Below are positions 32,388 to 40,683 of a stretch of DNA of 64,000 bases, piece after piece. Position 1 is the first letter of the stretch. Every line of letters starts with the position of its first letter. Source of the stretch: Paenisporosarcina quisquiliarum_A (lineage in GTDB: Bacteria; Bacillota; Bacilli; Bacillales_A; Planococcaceae); the NCBI RefSeq assembly GCF_043641925.1, contig NZ_JBHZRU010000002.1, positions 186,001 to 250,000 of the forward strand, written 5' to 3'. The translations under genes and the position numbers were made by a program. The notes beneath the pieces were generated by a model that saw only the letters and a list, made by a program, of their open reading frames with translations, ran no database searches and was not told the DNA's origin.

Positions 32388-33268
32388 ATACGAACCTCAA
32401 TCATTTTATGAATGGACATTTATCATTAATTGAAAAAGAGCTTGAATTTCAAATTCAATCCATTTCTGCTCCACAGCCATTAAAAGAATCCATGTTGTAT
32501 TCTGTGTTAGCTGGAGGAAAGCGGATTCGACCTCTTTTTCTAATGGCTGTATTAGATTTTTTAAATGAACAACATAAAGATGCATATACTATTGGTGCTG
32601 CGATTGAAATGATTCATACATATTCATTGATTCATGATGATTTACCAAGTATGGATAATGATGATTATCGCCGTGGAAAATTAACGAATCATAAAGTGTA
32701 CGGTGAAGCATTAGCCATACTAGCTGGTGATGCACTTCTAACGTATTCTTTTGGCATGATTGCTCGCTTACCTAACTTGAATTCCGATTCTAAACTAGAT
32801 TTAATTCAAGCATTAAGTCAAGCATCTGGTGCAGAAGGAATGGTTGGTGGTCAAGTACTTGACATGGAAAGTGAACGAAAAAAAATCAGTGTTACTGAAC
32901 TTGAATTTATTCATGAAAACAAAACGGGTGCATTGTTAGAATTCAGTATTTATGCAGGAGCAATTTTGGCAAATGCTACAGGCGAAAAGGTCGAGGCACT
33001 AAAAAATTACGCCCGTCATATAGGCATTGCTTTTCAAATTCAAGATGACATTCTTGATATAGAAGGAACTTCAGAAACCCTGGGTAAAACTGCAGGGAAA
33101 GATGTGGCGAGTGATAAAAATACATATCCTGCCTTGTTAACCATACAAGGTGCGAAAGATAAAAAGGAATGGCATATTAATCAAGCTCTTTCTAGCCTGC
33201 GATTAATTCATGAAGAATCAGGTATATTAGACGAATTAGCTGCTTATATCATTAATCGAAGCAATTAA
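32384..33268 (+). CDS. ispA: Polyprenyl (farnesyl) diphosphate synthase
   Basis: A 294-residue trans-prenyltransferase that condenses isopentenyl diphosphate with dimethylallyl and geranyl diphosphate. The first Asp-rich motif is DDLPSMDNDD and the second is DDILDIEGT. GGKRIRPL binds substrate, and the residues before the first Asp-rich motif (IHTYSLIH) fit a short-chain product, likely farnesyl diphosphate. It sits between xseB and dxs, another isoprenoid gene. Confidence 0.95.
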   Translation: MNTNLNHFMNGHLSLIEKELEFQIQSISAPQPLKESMLYSVLAGGKRIRPLFLMAVLDFLNEQHKDAYTIGAAIEMIHTYSLIHDDLPSMDNDDYRRGKLTNHKVYGEALAILAGDALLTYSFGMIARLPNLNSDSKLDLIQALSQASGAEGMVGGQVLDMESERKKISVTELEFIHENKTGALLEFSIYAGAILANATGEKVEALKNYARHIGIAFQIQDDILDIEGTSETLGKTAGKDVASDKNTYPALLTIQGAKDKKEWHINQALSSLRLIHEESGILDELAAYIINRSN

Positions 33269-33284
33269 CATAGTGAGGTATTGT

Positions 33285-33312
33285 TTGTACAATTCCTTTA
33301 CATTGTTATAAT
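33285..33312 (+). promoter_or_regulatory. Sigma-A promoter upstream of dxs
   Basis: TTGTAC (33285-33290), a 16-base spacer and a perfect TATAAT (33307-33312) lie 49 bases before the dxs start. This allows dxs and downstream genes to be made independently of nusB-ispA. Confidence 0.65.
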
Positions 33313-33360
33313 GAAATTAAATAATAAATACAGATAACTGGGAAAAGGTGAGTGATGGAT

Positions 33361-35265
33361 ATGGATTTAAATACAATAACTAATCCATCTTTTATAAAAG
33401 ATTTATCACACGAACAACTTTTAGAGTTAAGTGATGATATTCGTGCGTTTTTAATTGAAAAACTTTCTGTAACTGGTGGTCACATCGGACCAAATCTTGG
33501 TGTAGTCGAACTTACAGTTGCCTTACATCGCGCATTTAACAGCCCAGAAGATAAATTCATTTGGGATGTTGGGCACCAAGCTTATGTGCATAAAATTTTG
33601 ACTGGACGTGGCAATCAATTTGATACATTACGCCAATTTAAAGGTCTTTGTGGTTTTCCGAAACGCATCGAAAGTGAACATGACGTTTGGGAAACTGGTC
33701 ACAGTTCCACGTCTCTTTCCGCTGCTATGGGTATGGCTGCAGCGCGTGATATTAAAAAGGATAAAAATTATGTGATACCAATTATCGGTGATGGCGCACT
33801 TACCGGCGGGATGGCCTTGGAAGCTTTGAATCATATTGGGCATGAAAAAACGGACATGATTGTCATTTTAAATGACAATGAAATGTCGATTGCACCCAAT
33901 GTAGGAGCATTGCATACAGTTTTAGGGAAATTACGAGCAGCCGGTAAATATAACAAAGTTAAAGATGATTTAGAATATTTGTTGAAGAAAATCCCAGCAG
34001 TAGGTGGAAAACTTGCTTCTACTGCTGAGCGAGTAAAAGATAGCCTGAAGTATTTATTGGTGTCAGGTATTTTCTTTGAAGAGCTTGGCTTTACCTACTT
34101 AGGACCAATTGACGGACATAACTATCAAGATTTACAAGATACCTTGCAAAACGCGAAGAAGATGAAAGGTCCTGTGCTTGTTCATGTTCTGACGAAAAAA
34201 GGGAAAGGCTTTAGCCCTGCAGAAGAAGACAAAATCGGAACTTGGCATGGTACTGGTCCATATAAAATGGAGACTGGCGCATTTGTTAAGTCTTCATCAA
34301 CAGCGCCTTCTTGGAGTGGTTTAGTAGCTGAAACCGTTCGTAAACTTGCGCGTGAAGATGAACGCATTGTAGCTATTACACCTGCAATGCCGGTAGGATC
34401 TAAATTAGAAGGCTTTGCGAGTGAATTTCCAACTCGAATGTTTGATGTTGGTATTGCAGAACAACATGCCACAACAATGGCAGCTGGGTTAGCAACACAA
34501 GGTATGAAACCTTTCCTAGCGATTTATTCGACATTTTTACAACGTGCCTATGATCAAGTCGTTCATGATATTTGTCGCCAAAACTTAAATGTTTTTATCG
34601 GGATAGATCGTTCTGGTTTAGTTGGGGCAGATGGGGAAACGCATCAAGGCGTATTCGACATTGCTTTCTTAAGACATTTACCGAATATGGTGATCATGAT
34701 GCCGAAAGACGAAAATGAAGGCCAACATATGGTGAAGACAGCAATTGAATATAATGATGGTCCTATCGCTCTACGTTATCCTCGTGGAAATGGACTTGGC
34801 GTCCCGATGGATGAGCAATTGCAAACGATTCCAATTGGAACTTGGGAAGTGCTACGACCTGGAAGTGATGCTGTTATTTTAACATTTGGGACAACCATTA
34901 CTCTTGCGTTAGAAGCAGCTGAACGATTGTCAATTCTCGGTATTCAAGCTGAAGTTGTGAATGCTCGATTTATCAAACCGCTAGATGAATCTATGTTACA
35001 TGAAATTGTTAAGCGTAAGCTTCCAATTTTCACAGTTGAAGAAGCTGTTCTTCAAGGTGGGTTTGGTAGTAGTGTTATCGAATTCTTAAGTGATCACCAA
35101 TATTCCAATACTACAGTAAGTAGAATGGGTATACCTGATCATTTTATTGAGCACGGAAGTGTTGAAGAATTATTAGATGAAATTCACTTAACCTCGGATG
35201 AATTAGTCGTAAGAATAGAGGATGTTATTAAAGAAAAACGTCAGACCGGTACACATGTGCTATGA
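33361..35265 (+). CDS. dxs: 1-deoxy-D-xylulose-5-phosphate synthase
   Basis: A 634-residue thiamine diphosphate enzyme that condenses pyruvate and glyceraldehyde 3-phosphate, the first step of the MEP isoprenoid pathway. TGGHIGPNLGVVELTVALH, the ThDP motif GDGALTGGMALEALNH...NDN, and DRSGLVGADGETHQGVFD are intact. ATG 33361 gives the usual N-terminus MDLNTITNPSF and sits 10 bases past AAGGTG; earlier in-frame starts at 33352 and 33355 overlap that site. Its stop overlaps the next gene (ATGA). Confidence 0.96.
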   Translation: MDLNTITNPSFIKDLSHEQLLELSDDIRAFLIEKLSVTGGHIGPNLGVVELTVALHRAFNSPEDKFIWDVGHQAYVHKILTGRGNQFDTLRQFKGLCGFPKRIESEHDVWETGHSSTSLSAAMGMAAARDIKKDKNYVIPIIGDGALTGGMALEALNHIGHEKTDMIVILNDNEMSIAPNVGALHTVLGKLRAAGKYNKVKDDLEYLLKKIPAVGGKLASTAERVKDSLKYLLVSGIFFEELGFTYLGPIDGHNYQDLQDTLQNAKKMKGPVLVHVLTKKGKGFSPAEEDKIGTWHGTGPYKMETGAFVKSSSTAPSWSGLVAETVRKLAREDERIVAITPAMPVGSKLEGFASEFPTRMFDVGIAEQHATTMAAGLATQGMKPFLAIYSTFLQRAYDQVVHDICRQNLNVFIGIDRSGLVGADGETHQGVFDIAFLRHLPNMVIMMPKDENEGQHMVKTAIEYNDGPIALRYPRGNGLGVPMDEQLQTIPIGTWEVLRPGSDAVILTFGTTITLALEAAERLSILGIQAEVVNARFIKPLDESMLHEIVKRKLPIFTVEEAVLQGGFGSSVIEFLSDHQYSNTTVSRMGIPDHFIEHGSVEELLDEIHLTSDELVVRIEDVIKEKRQTGTHVL

Positions 35266-36080
35266 GTAAAATTGCGAAAGAACGAGTGGACATTTTGTTA
35301 GTTGAACGCGGATTAAGTGAAACGCGTGAAAAAGCAAAGCGAGCTATTATGGCTGGGACAGTCTTTTCAAATGAAAACCGTCTCGAAAAACCAGGAGAAA
35401 AAATTCCAATTGACACGCCTCTCCAGGTAAAAGGAAATACATTGAAGTATGTAAGCAGAGGGGGCTTGAAGCTCGAAAAAGCCCTTGAAATTTTTGATTT
35501 GGATGTAACAGATAAGTTAATGTTAGATATAGGGGCTTCAACGGGTGGATTTACGGACTGTGCGTTACAAAATGGCGCTAAACATTGTTATGCTCTTGAT
35601 GTTGGATATAATCAGCTAGCATGGAAAATTCGTCAAGATGAACGTGTGACAGTGATGGAACGAACTAATTTTCGATATGTAACGGCGGCTGATTTAACGC
35701 AAGGCATGCCCGAATTTGCTACAATTGACGTTTCATTCATCTCACTAAAACTGATTCTTCCGGTATTAAAAACATTGCTTGTTCCAGGAAGTAGTGTCAT
35801 TGCATTAGTCAAACCTCAATTTGAAGCTGGCAAAGATAATGTTGGCAAAAAAGGCGTCGTTCGTGACCCGAAAGTCCATTACTCTGTGTTAGAAAAGATT
35901 GCTCAATTCGCTCAAAATGAAGGTTTCACTCTACAAAATGCATCGTTCTCTCCAATAACAGGTGGAGAAGGGAATATCGAATTTTTATTTCATTTGATCG
36001 CTACAGAATCAGAAGAACCTGTTTATAGCTATGATCAATTAAAATCGCTAGTCCAAGAAGCACATAAACAACTAACTTGA
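35262..36080 (+). CDS. yqxC: TlyA-type rRNA methyltransferase/hemolysin family protein (YqxC)
   Basis: A 272-residue protein with an N-terminal S4 RNA-binding domain (RVDILLVERGLSETREKAKRAIMAGTV) and an FtsJ-like methyltransferase domain. S-adenosylmethionine motif I is LDIGASTGGFTDCALQNGA, followed by ALDVGYNQLAWKIRQDERV and FATIDVSFISLKLILP. TlyA of mycobacteria makes 2'-O-methylcytidine in rRNA; the exact target here is not known. It is coupled to dxs by a 4-base overlap. Confidence 0.92.
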   Translation: MSKIAKERVDILLVERGLSETREKAKRAIMAGTVFSNENRLEKPGEKIPIDTPLQVKGNTLKYVSRGGLKLEKALEIFDLDVTDKLMLDIGASTGGFTDCALQNGAKHCYALDVGYNQLAWKIRQDERVTVMERTNFRYVTAADLTQGMPEFATIDVSFISLKLILPVLKTLLVPGSSVIALVKPQFEAGKDNVGKKGVVRDPKVHYSVLEKIAQFAQNEGFTLQNASFSPITGGEGNIEFLFHLIATESEEPVYSYDQLKSLVQEAHKQLT

Positions 36081-36107
36081 ACACGTCCTCACTGAGGACG
36101 TGTTTTT
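36080..36107 (+). terminator. Terminator after yqxC
   Basis: ACACGTCCTC pairs perfectly with GAGGACGTGT around loop ACT, followed by TTTTT. Confidence 0.88.
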
Positions 36108-36184
36108 CTTGTTTGTCTTATTCGTTGGTGGTACGATATGAGATATTAAGTATATTTATTCATTCATACTAGGAGTGACTTTCA

Positions 36185-36634
36185 ATGAACAAAGGACAAC
36201 GCCATATTAGGATTAGAGATATAATTGCAAATCATGAAATTGAAACGCAGGATGACTTGGTTGATATTCTAAAAAATGCTGGCTACAACGTAACCCAAGC
36301 AACGGTTTCTAGAGATATTAAAGAACTTCATTTGGTAAAAGTGCCATTGCAAGATGGTCGTTATAAATATAGTTTACCGGCAGATCAACGCTTTAATCCT
36401 ATGCAAAAGCTTCACCGAGCTTTAACAGATGCTTTCGTAAGTATTGATGGGGCAAGCCACTTTTTGGTGATGAAAACTTTACCTGGTAATGCTCACGCAA
36501 TTGGTTCTTTAATCGACCACTTAGACTGGCGTGAAATTTTAGGGACTATTTGTGGAGACGATACATGTCTTATTATTTGTCGTGACGTAACAGAACGAGA
36601 TATTATAAAGACTAGATTGTTGGAAATGTTATAA
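36185..36634 (+). CDS. argR: Arginine regulator ArgR/AhrC
   Basis: A 149-residue hexameric regulator that represses arginine synthesis and activates its breakdown when arginine is bound. The N-terminal winged helix includes NVTQATVSRDIKELHLVKVP. The C-terminal oligomer/arginine-binding domain has PGNAHAIGSLIDHLDW and GTICGDDTCLIICRD. It lies between the tlyA-like gene and recN, its usual Bacillus position. Confidence 0.96.
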   Translation: MNKGQRHIRIRDIIANHEIETQDDLVDILKNAGYNVTQATVSRDIKELHLVKVPLQDGRYKYSLPADQRFNPMQKLHRALTDAFVSIDGASHFLVMKTLPGNAHAIGSLIDHLDWREILGTICGDDTCLIICRDVTERDIIKTRLLEML

Positions 36635-36649
36635 ACGAGGTGGGATATC

Positions 36650-38341
36650 ATGCTGAAGGAATTATCGATTAAAAACTTTGCGATTATTGAAGAAGTATCG
36701 GTTAGTTTTACTGACGGCTTAACTGTATTAACTGGTGAGACTGGCGCAGGGAAATCCATTATTATCGATGCAGTCCATTTGTTAGCAGGTGGGCGAGGAT
36801 CTCAGGAATTTATTCGACACGGGGCTAAAAAAGCTGAGTTAGAAGGTCTTTTTTTCATTCAAGATGAGAAGCACCCTGTTTTTAACAAACTGATTGAATT
36901 TGGCATTGAGCCTGATGAAGATACGATTATCTTGAGAAGAGATATTAATGACCATGGAAAAAGTGTATGTCGTGTCAATGGACGTTTAGTAACCATTGCT
37001 ATATTGAGAGAAATTGGTGGATCTTTAATCGATATTCATGGTCAACATGAGAGTCAAGAATTAATGGATGATCGTCTACATATTACCTTGTTGGATCAAT
37101 TTGCAGGAAAAGATTTAATGATTCAAAAAGAGAAATATCAGAATACATATAATGCGTATAAAAAATTAAAAAAAGAGCTTACTAGTATAAATGATAATGA
37201 GCAACAAATTGCCCAAAAAATTGATTTGTACGAATATCAAATTCGGGAAATAGATGCGGTTCAATTAAACGAAGGAGAAGAAGAAACTTTAACGGATGAG
37301 AGAAAAAAACATCAAAATTATCACAGAACTTTCGAGAAAATTTCAAAGGCATACGAAGCCATTAACAATGAATCCAGAGGGTTAGACTGGGTTGGAGAAG
37401 CTATGAGCGAATTGACGGATGTGGCTTCTTACGACGATCAATTTAAGGAACCTTCCGAGACAATATCTTCTACATTTTATTCTTTACAAGAATCCGCATA
37501 TTATTTAAAGGGAATTTTGGATGAAATGGAATTTGATGAGGGCAGATTGAACGAAATTGAAGACCGTTTAGCGACGATCCAATCAATGAAGCGGAAATAT
37601 GGCTCATCAATTGAAGATATTCTTGTGTACCGAGAAAAAATTGGTTTGGAACTCGACGAACTTATTAACCGTGATGAGCGCGTTCAAATGCGTCAAGCAG
37701 AGTTAACGAAAATTGAATCGGAATTAGAAACTAAAGCAAATAAATTAACTAAATTAAGAAAATCAGCTGCGGTTGAATTAAGTCAGTCTATTCTAACTCA
37801 GCTTCGAGAATTATATATGGAAAAAGCAACATTTCACGTGAAGTTTTCTCCACAAAATGAATTTGATAAAGATGGAAAAGATTCACTTTCATTTTATATG
37901 TCGACAAATGTTGGTGAACCAGAAAAACCTTTATCAAAAATTGCTTCAGGTGGAGAACTTTCACGAATGATGCTCGCACTAAAGAGTATTTTTTCAAAAC
38001 ACCAAGGTATTACTTCGATTATTTTTGATGAAGTTGATACTGGAGTTAGTGGTCGAGTTGCACAAGCTATTGCTGAGAAAATTTCCAGCATTTCAAATTC
38101 TTCACAAGTATTATGTATTACGCATTTACCACAAGTTGCCGCAATGGCCGATCAACAGCTTTTGATTGCGAAAGAAGTTCTGGATGAACGAACCACGACA
38201 ACTTTAACGGAAGTATCCGGTAAAGAGCGAGTTCATGAACTTAGTCGTATGATGTCTGGGGCAGAAATTACGGCTCGAACTTTAGATCATGCAACGGAGC
38301 TTTTATCCACAGCTGAAGAGCGAAAAAAAATAAATAAATAA
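36650..38341 (+). CDS. recN: DNA repair protein RecN
   Basis: A 563-residue SMC-like ATPase recruited early to double-strand breaks. Walker A (TGETGAGKSIIIDAV, near residue 27), the long coiled coil in the middle, the ABC signature (IASGGELSRMMLALK), and Walker B (SIIFDEVDTGVSG) are present. It follows argR by 15 bases and is probably co-transcribed. No LexA-type box was seen in the short gap. Confidence 0.96.
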   Translation: MLKELSIKNFAIIEEVSVSFTDGLTVLTGETGAGKSIIIDAVHLLAGGRGSQEFIRHGAKKAELEGLFFIQDEKHPVFNKLIEFGIEPDEDTIILRRDINDHGKSVCRVNGRLVTIAILREIGGSLIDIHGQHESQELMDDRLHITLLDQFAGKDLMIQKEKYQNTYNAYKKLKKELTSINDNEQQIAQKIDLYEYQIREIDAVQLNEGEEETLTDERKKHQNYHRTFEKISKAYEAINNESRGLDWVGEAMSELTDVASYDDQFKEPSETISSTFYSLQESAYYLKGILDEMEFDEGRLNEIEDRLATIQSMKRKYGSSIEDILVYREKIGLELDELINRDERVQMRQAELTKIESELETKANKLTKLRKSAAVELSQSILTQLRELYMEKATFHVKFSPQNEFDKDGKDSLSFYMSTNVGEPEKPLSKIASGGELSRMMLALKSIFSKHQGITSIIFDEVDTGVSGRVAQAIAEKISSISNSSQVLCITHLPQVAAMADQQLLIAKEVLDERTTTTLTEVSGKERVHELSRMMSGAEITARTLDHATELLSTAEERKKINK

Positions 38342-38350
38342 TGTATACCG

Positions 38351-38385
38351 AAAAGCACTTGCTGTTAAAGCAAAGTGCTTTTTTT
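38351..38385 (+). terminator. recN terminator
   Basis: AAAGCACTTGC pairs with GCAAAGTGCTTT (one bulge) across a short loop, followed by a T run. Confidence 0.85.
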
Positions 38386-38399
38386 CGAAAAAATTACCT

Positions 38400-38429
38400 T
38401 TCATAACTACTTTGTGAAGACACATAGTA
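38400..38429 (+). promoter_or_regulatory. Candidate forespore (sigma-G type) promoter for spoIVB
   Basis: TTCATA (38400-38405) and CATAGTA (38423-38429), 17 bases apart, each differ by one base from the sigma-G elements TGMATA and CATAYTA. B. subtilis spoIVB is read by sigma-F and sigma-G. It lies 28 bases before the start codon. Confidence 0.45.
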
Positions 38430-38457
38430 AGTACATCTTGATGAATGGAGGTGAAGT

Positions 38458-39411
38458 ATGCGATGGAATCTAGGTAAGCGAATTATTGCTTTAGCTGCAA
38501 TCTGCTTCATGTCAATGCCTATTCATTCATTAGCAAATTCGGATGAGTTAATTCCGATGGGACAATCGATTGGTGTGCAACTGAAATTAGAAAGAGTTAC
38601 CTTTGTTCATGATGTGTTAATTGAAGACGAAATATGGTTTAAAAGTGGAGATCAAGTTTTAAAAGTCGGTGACGAAACCGTTGAAACAACAAAAGACTGG
38701 AAAAAGATTTCATCAAAAATAAATACAAACGAAGTAAAAGTATCATTTAATCGAGCCAATAAACAACATTTAATTACCGTGTCTAAGCATCAATTGAGTG
38801 AGTTATTACCGTTTATGCGAGACCATACGGAAGGTATTGGAACATTAACGTATGTTGACCCTAATACGAGTGAATATGGTGCATTAGGACATCAAATCGT
38901 GGATCAACAAATAGAAAAAATTCCTCCATTCTTAGGAGGGAGTATTTTTCTTTCTGAAATAGCGAGTATTCATAAAAGTGTACCTGGTCGTCCAGGGTAC
39001 AAAATTGCTAAACAAATTTCCATTCGTGAGAATGCCGGAATTGTGAATGCAAACACGGTTTATGGGATATTCGGTAATTTACTGGATAAGAACTTGCAAA
39101 ATGGACAAGCAATTCCAACGCTTCATGTAAATGAGATTAAAGAAGGTAAAGCAGAAATATTAACCACATTAAATGGGAAAAAGGTTGAAACGTACGTCAT
39201 TGAAATAATTAATGTAGAAGATACAACTTTCCAGTTTCACATTACGGATGAACGATTAATTAAAAAAACGGGTGGCATTCTGCAAGGAATGAGCGGTAGC
39301 CCGATTATCCAAAACAATAAATTTGCTGGTGCCATTACGCATATGGTTGTTGATAATCCCACAAAAGGTGCTGCAATTACAATTAGAGAAATGATAAAAA
39401 AACATCCTTAA
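38458..39411 (+). CDS. spoIVB: SpoIVB serine peptidase, short form
   Basis: A 317-residue S55-family peptidase made in the forespore and exported to the intermembrane space. There it cleaves SpoIVFA to release pro-sigma-K processing. An N-terminal signal/anchor (IALAAICFMSMPIHSLA), a reduced PDZ region (about 35-105) and the peptidase domain are seen. The likely catalytic triad is H145 (YGALGHQI), D264 (HITDERLIKKTGG) and S281 (GMSGSPII). B. subtilis SpoIVB is about 426 residues; most of the difference lies before and within the PDZ domain. Confidence 0.92.
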   Translation: MRWNLGKRIIALAAICFMSMPIHSLANSDELIPMGQSIGVQLKLERVTFVHDVLIEDEIWFKSGDQVLKVGDETVETTKDWKKISSKINTNEVKVSFNRANKQHLITVSKHQLSELLPFMRDHTEGIGTLTYVDPNTSEYGALGHQIVDQQIEKIPPFLGGSIFLSEIASIHKSVPGRPGYKIAKQISIRENAGIVNANTVYGIFGNLLDKNLQNGQAIPTLHVNEIKEGKAEILTTLNGKKVETYVIEIINVEDTTFQFHITDERLIKKTGGILQGMSGSPIIQNNKFAGAITHMVVDNPTKGAAITIREMIKKHP

Positions 39412-39445
39412 CCTTCGCATAAAAGTGAAGGAATGCATAGATTTA

Positions 39446-39476
39446 ACCACACTTAAATAAGTGTGGTCTTTTTTTT
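39446..39476 (+). terminator. spoIVB terminator
   Basis: ACCACACTT pairs with AAGTGTGGT around AAAT, then CTTTTTTTT. A smaller hairpin (CCTTCGC/GTGAAGG) precedes it at about 39412-39431. Confidence 0.88.
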
Positions 39477-39505
39477 GTAGTTTGATACAATAAGCATAAC
39501 GATAA

Positions 39506-39515
39506 TTCGACAAAA
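39506..39515 (-). promoter_or_regulatory. Spo0A box upstream of spo0A
   Basis: The minus strand reads TTTTGTCGAA, a full match to the core of the 0A box (TTTGTCGAA). It lies 177 bases before the spo0A start; a weaker ACGTCGAA is at 39535-39542. Confidence 0.55.
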
Positions 39516-39588
39516 CCATAGAAAAGATTGACAAACGTCGAAACTTGACTGAATATTCGAACTAAAGACTTATTTTTATAATTAATAA

Positions 39589-39614
39589 AGGAATTGACTA
39601 TTAATTGTCGAAAC
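39589..39614 (+). promoter_or_regulatory. Candidate sigma-H promoter overlapped by a Spo0A box
   Basis: AGGAATT (39589-39595) fits the sigma-H -35 element. After 11 bases, GTCGAAACT (39607-39615) is one or two bases off the -10 (RnnGAATww). TGTCGAA at 39606-39612 is a core 0A box lying on that -10. This resembles the autoregulated sigma-H promoter of B. subtilis spo0A. Confidence 0.5.
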
Positions 39615-39691
39615 TGACATGTGTGGAATTGGGAGAATGTGGCGAAAACAAACAACCATGTACGCTAAAGCTATTCAAGGGGGAAATTGAG

Positions 39692-40486
39692 ATGGAGAAA
39701 ATTAAAGTCGCAATTGCAGATGATAACAAGGAATTAGTAAAAACACTGGAGTCGTATCTTGGAAATCATCCTCAAATCGAAGTGATTGGTACGGCTGCAA
39801 ACGGTAAAATTTGTTTGAATATGATTGAAAATGAGGCTCCAGACGTTTTACTACTAGACATAATCATGCCTCACTTAGATGGTATAGCTGTGTTAGAAAC
39901 GATGCAAAATAATGAACAACTAGCTTCAATACAAGTAATCATGTTAACAGCTTTCGGGCAAGAAGATGTTATGAAACAAGCAGTGGATTTAGGCGCTTCG
40001 TATTTCATGTTGAAACCATTTGAATTTGATCGTTTAGTAAACCAAATTCTTCAGGTATCTGGCCATCGTCAAGAAAACAAACAAAGTTCGGCAGGTATTT
40101 TACAAGGACTTCCACAACAAAAAGTTAATCAAAAAATGATTGATACAACTATTACAGCTGTTATTAAAGAAATTGGTGTTCCTGCACATATTAAAGGTTA
40201 CGCTTATTTGAGAGAAGCTATTCATATGGTGTATGAAGACATCGAGTTACTAGGGTCTATTACAAAAGTGCTTTATCCCGAAATCGGAACGAAGTTTAAT
40301 ACGACTGCTTCTCGAGTAGAACGAGCAATTCGTCATGCAATTGAAGTGGCATGGAATCGTGGGAATTACGAATCTATATCAAAAACATTCGGTTATACAG
40401 TTCATCACTTAAAGAGCAAACCGACAAATTCTGAATTCATCGCCATGATCGCAGACAAAATTCGTTTGGAGCATATGGCAAGCTAA
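39692..40486 (+). CDS. spo0A: Sporulation master regulator Spo0A
   Basis: A 264-residue response regulator. The receiver domain has the acidic pocket ADDN and the phosphorylation site D56 (DVLLLDIIMP); T (MLTAF) and K (MLKPF) switch residues are present. The C-terminal DNA-binding domain includes FNTTASRVERAIRHAIEVAWNRG, nearly invariant in Spo0A. ATG 39692 follows AAGGGGGAAA; an upstream in-frame TTG region from 39605 lies across the promoter and is not used. Integrity of Spo0A suggests the organism still sporulates. Confidence 0.96.
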   Translation: MEKIKVAIADDNKELVKTLESYLGNHPQIEVIGTAANGKICLNMIENEAPDVLLLDIIMPHLDGIAVLETMQNNEQLASIQVIMLTAFGQEDVMKQAVDLGASYFMLKPFEFDRLVNQILQVSGHRQENKQSSAGILQGLPQQKVNQKMIDTTITAVIKEIGVPAHIKGYAYLREAIHMVYEDIELLGSITKVLYPEIGTKFNTTASRVERAIRHAIEVAWNRGNYESISKTFGYTVHHLKSKPTNSEFIAMIADKIRLEHMAS

Positions 40487-40503
40487 AAATATAAAATACT
40501 GAT

Positions 40504-40552
40504 GGGGCTTTCTCTTAAGTCATAAATGACTAAGAGGTGGCCCTTTTTCCTT
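40504..40552 (+). terminator. spo0A terminator
   Basis: GGGGCTTTCTCTTAAGTCA pairs with TGACTAAGAGGTGGCCC (small internal mismatch) around TAAA, followed by TTTTTCC. Confidence 0.8.
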
Positions 40553-40683
40553 GCAATAATTTACTAATATCCATGAATGTGTGAATTATGATAAAAATCT
40601 ATTTGTAGAAAATCTTCAGATTTTTATCAACAAATCTTGAGTTTATGATTATAATGGAAAGGTGAGAAGGGTGGAGAAACATC

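Noticed and set aside
36120..36184. Arginine operator (ARG box) before argR
   Set aside because: TTTATTCATTCATAC loosely resembles one, but the region is AT-rich and the match is too weak to support.
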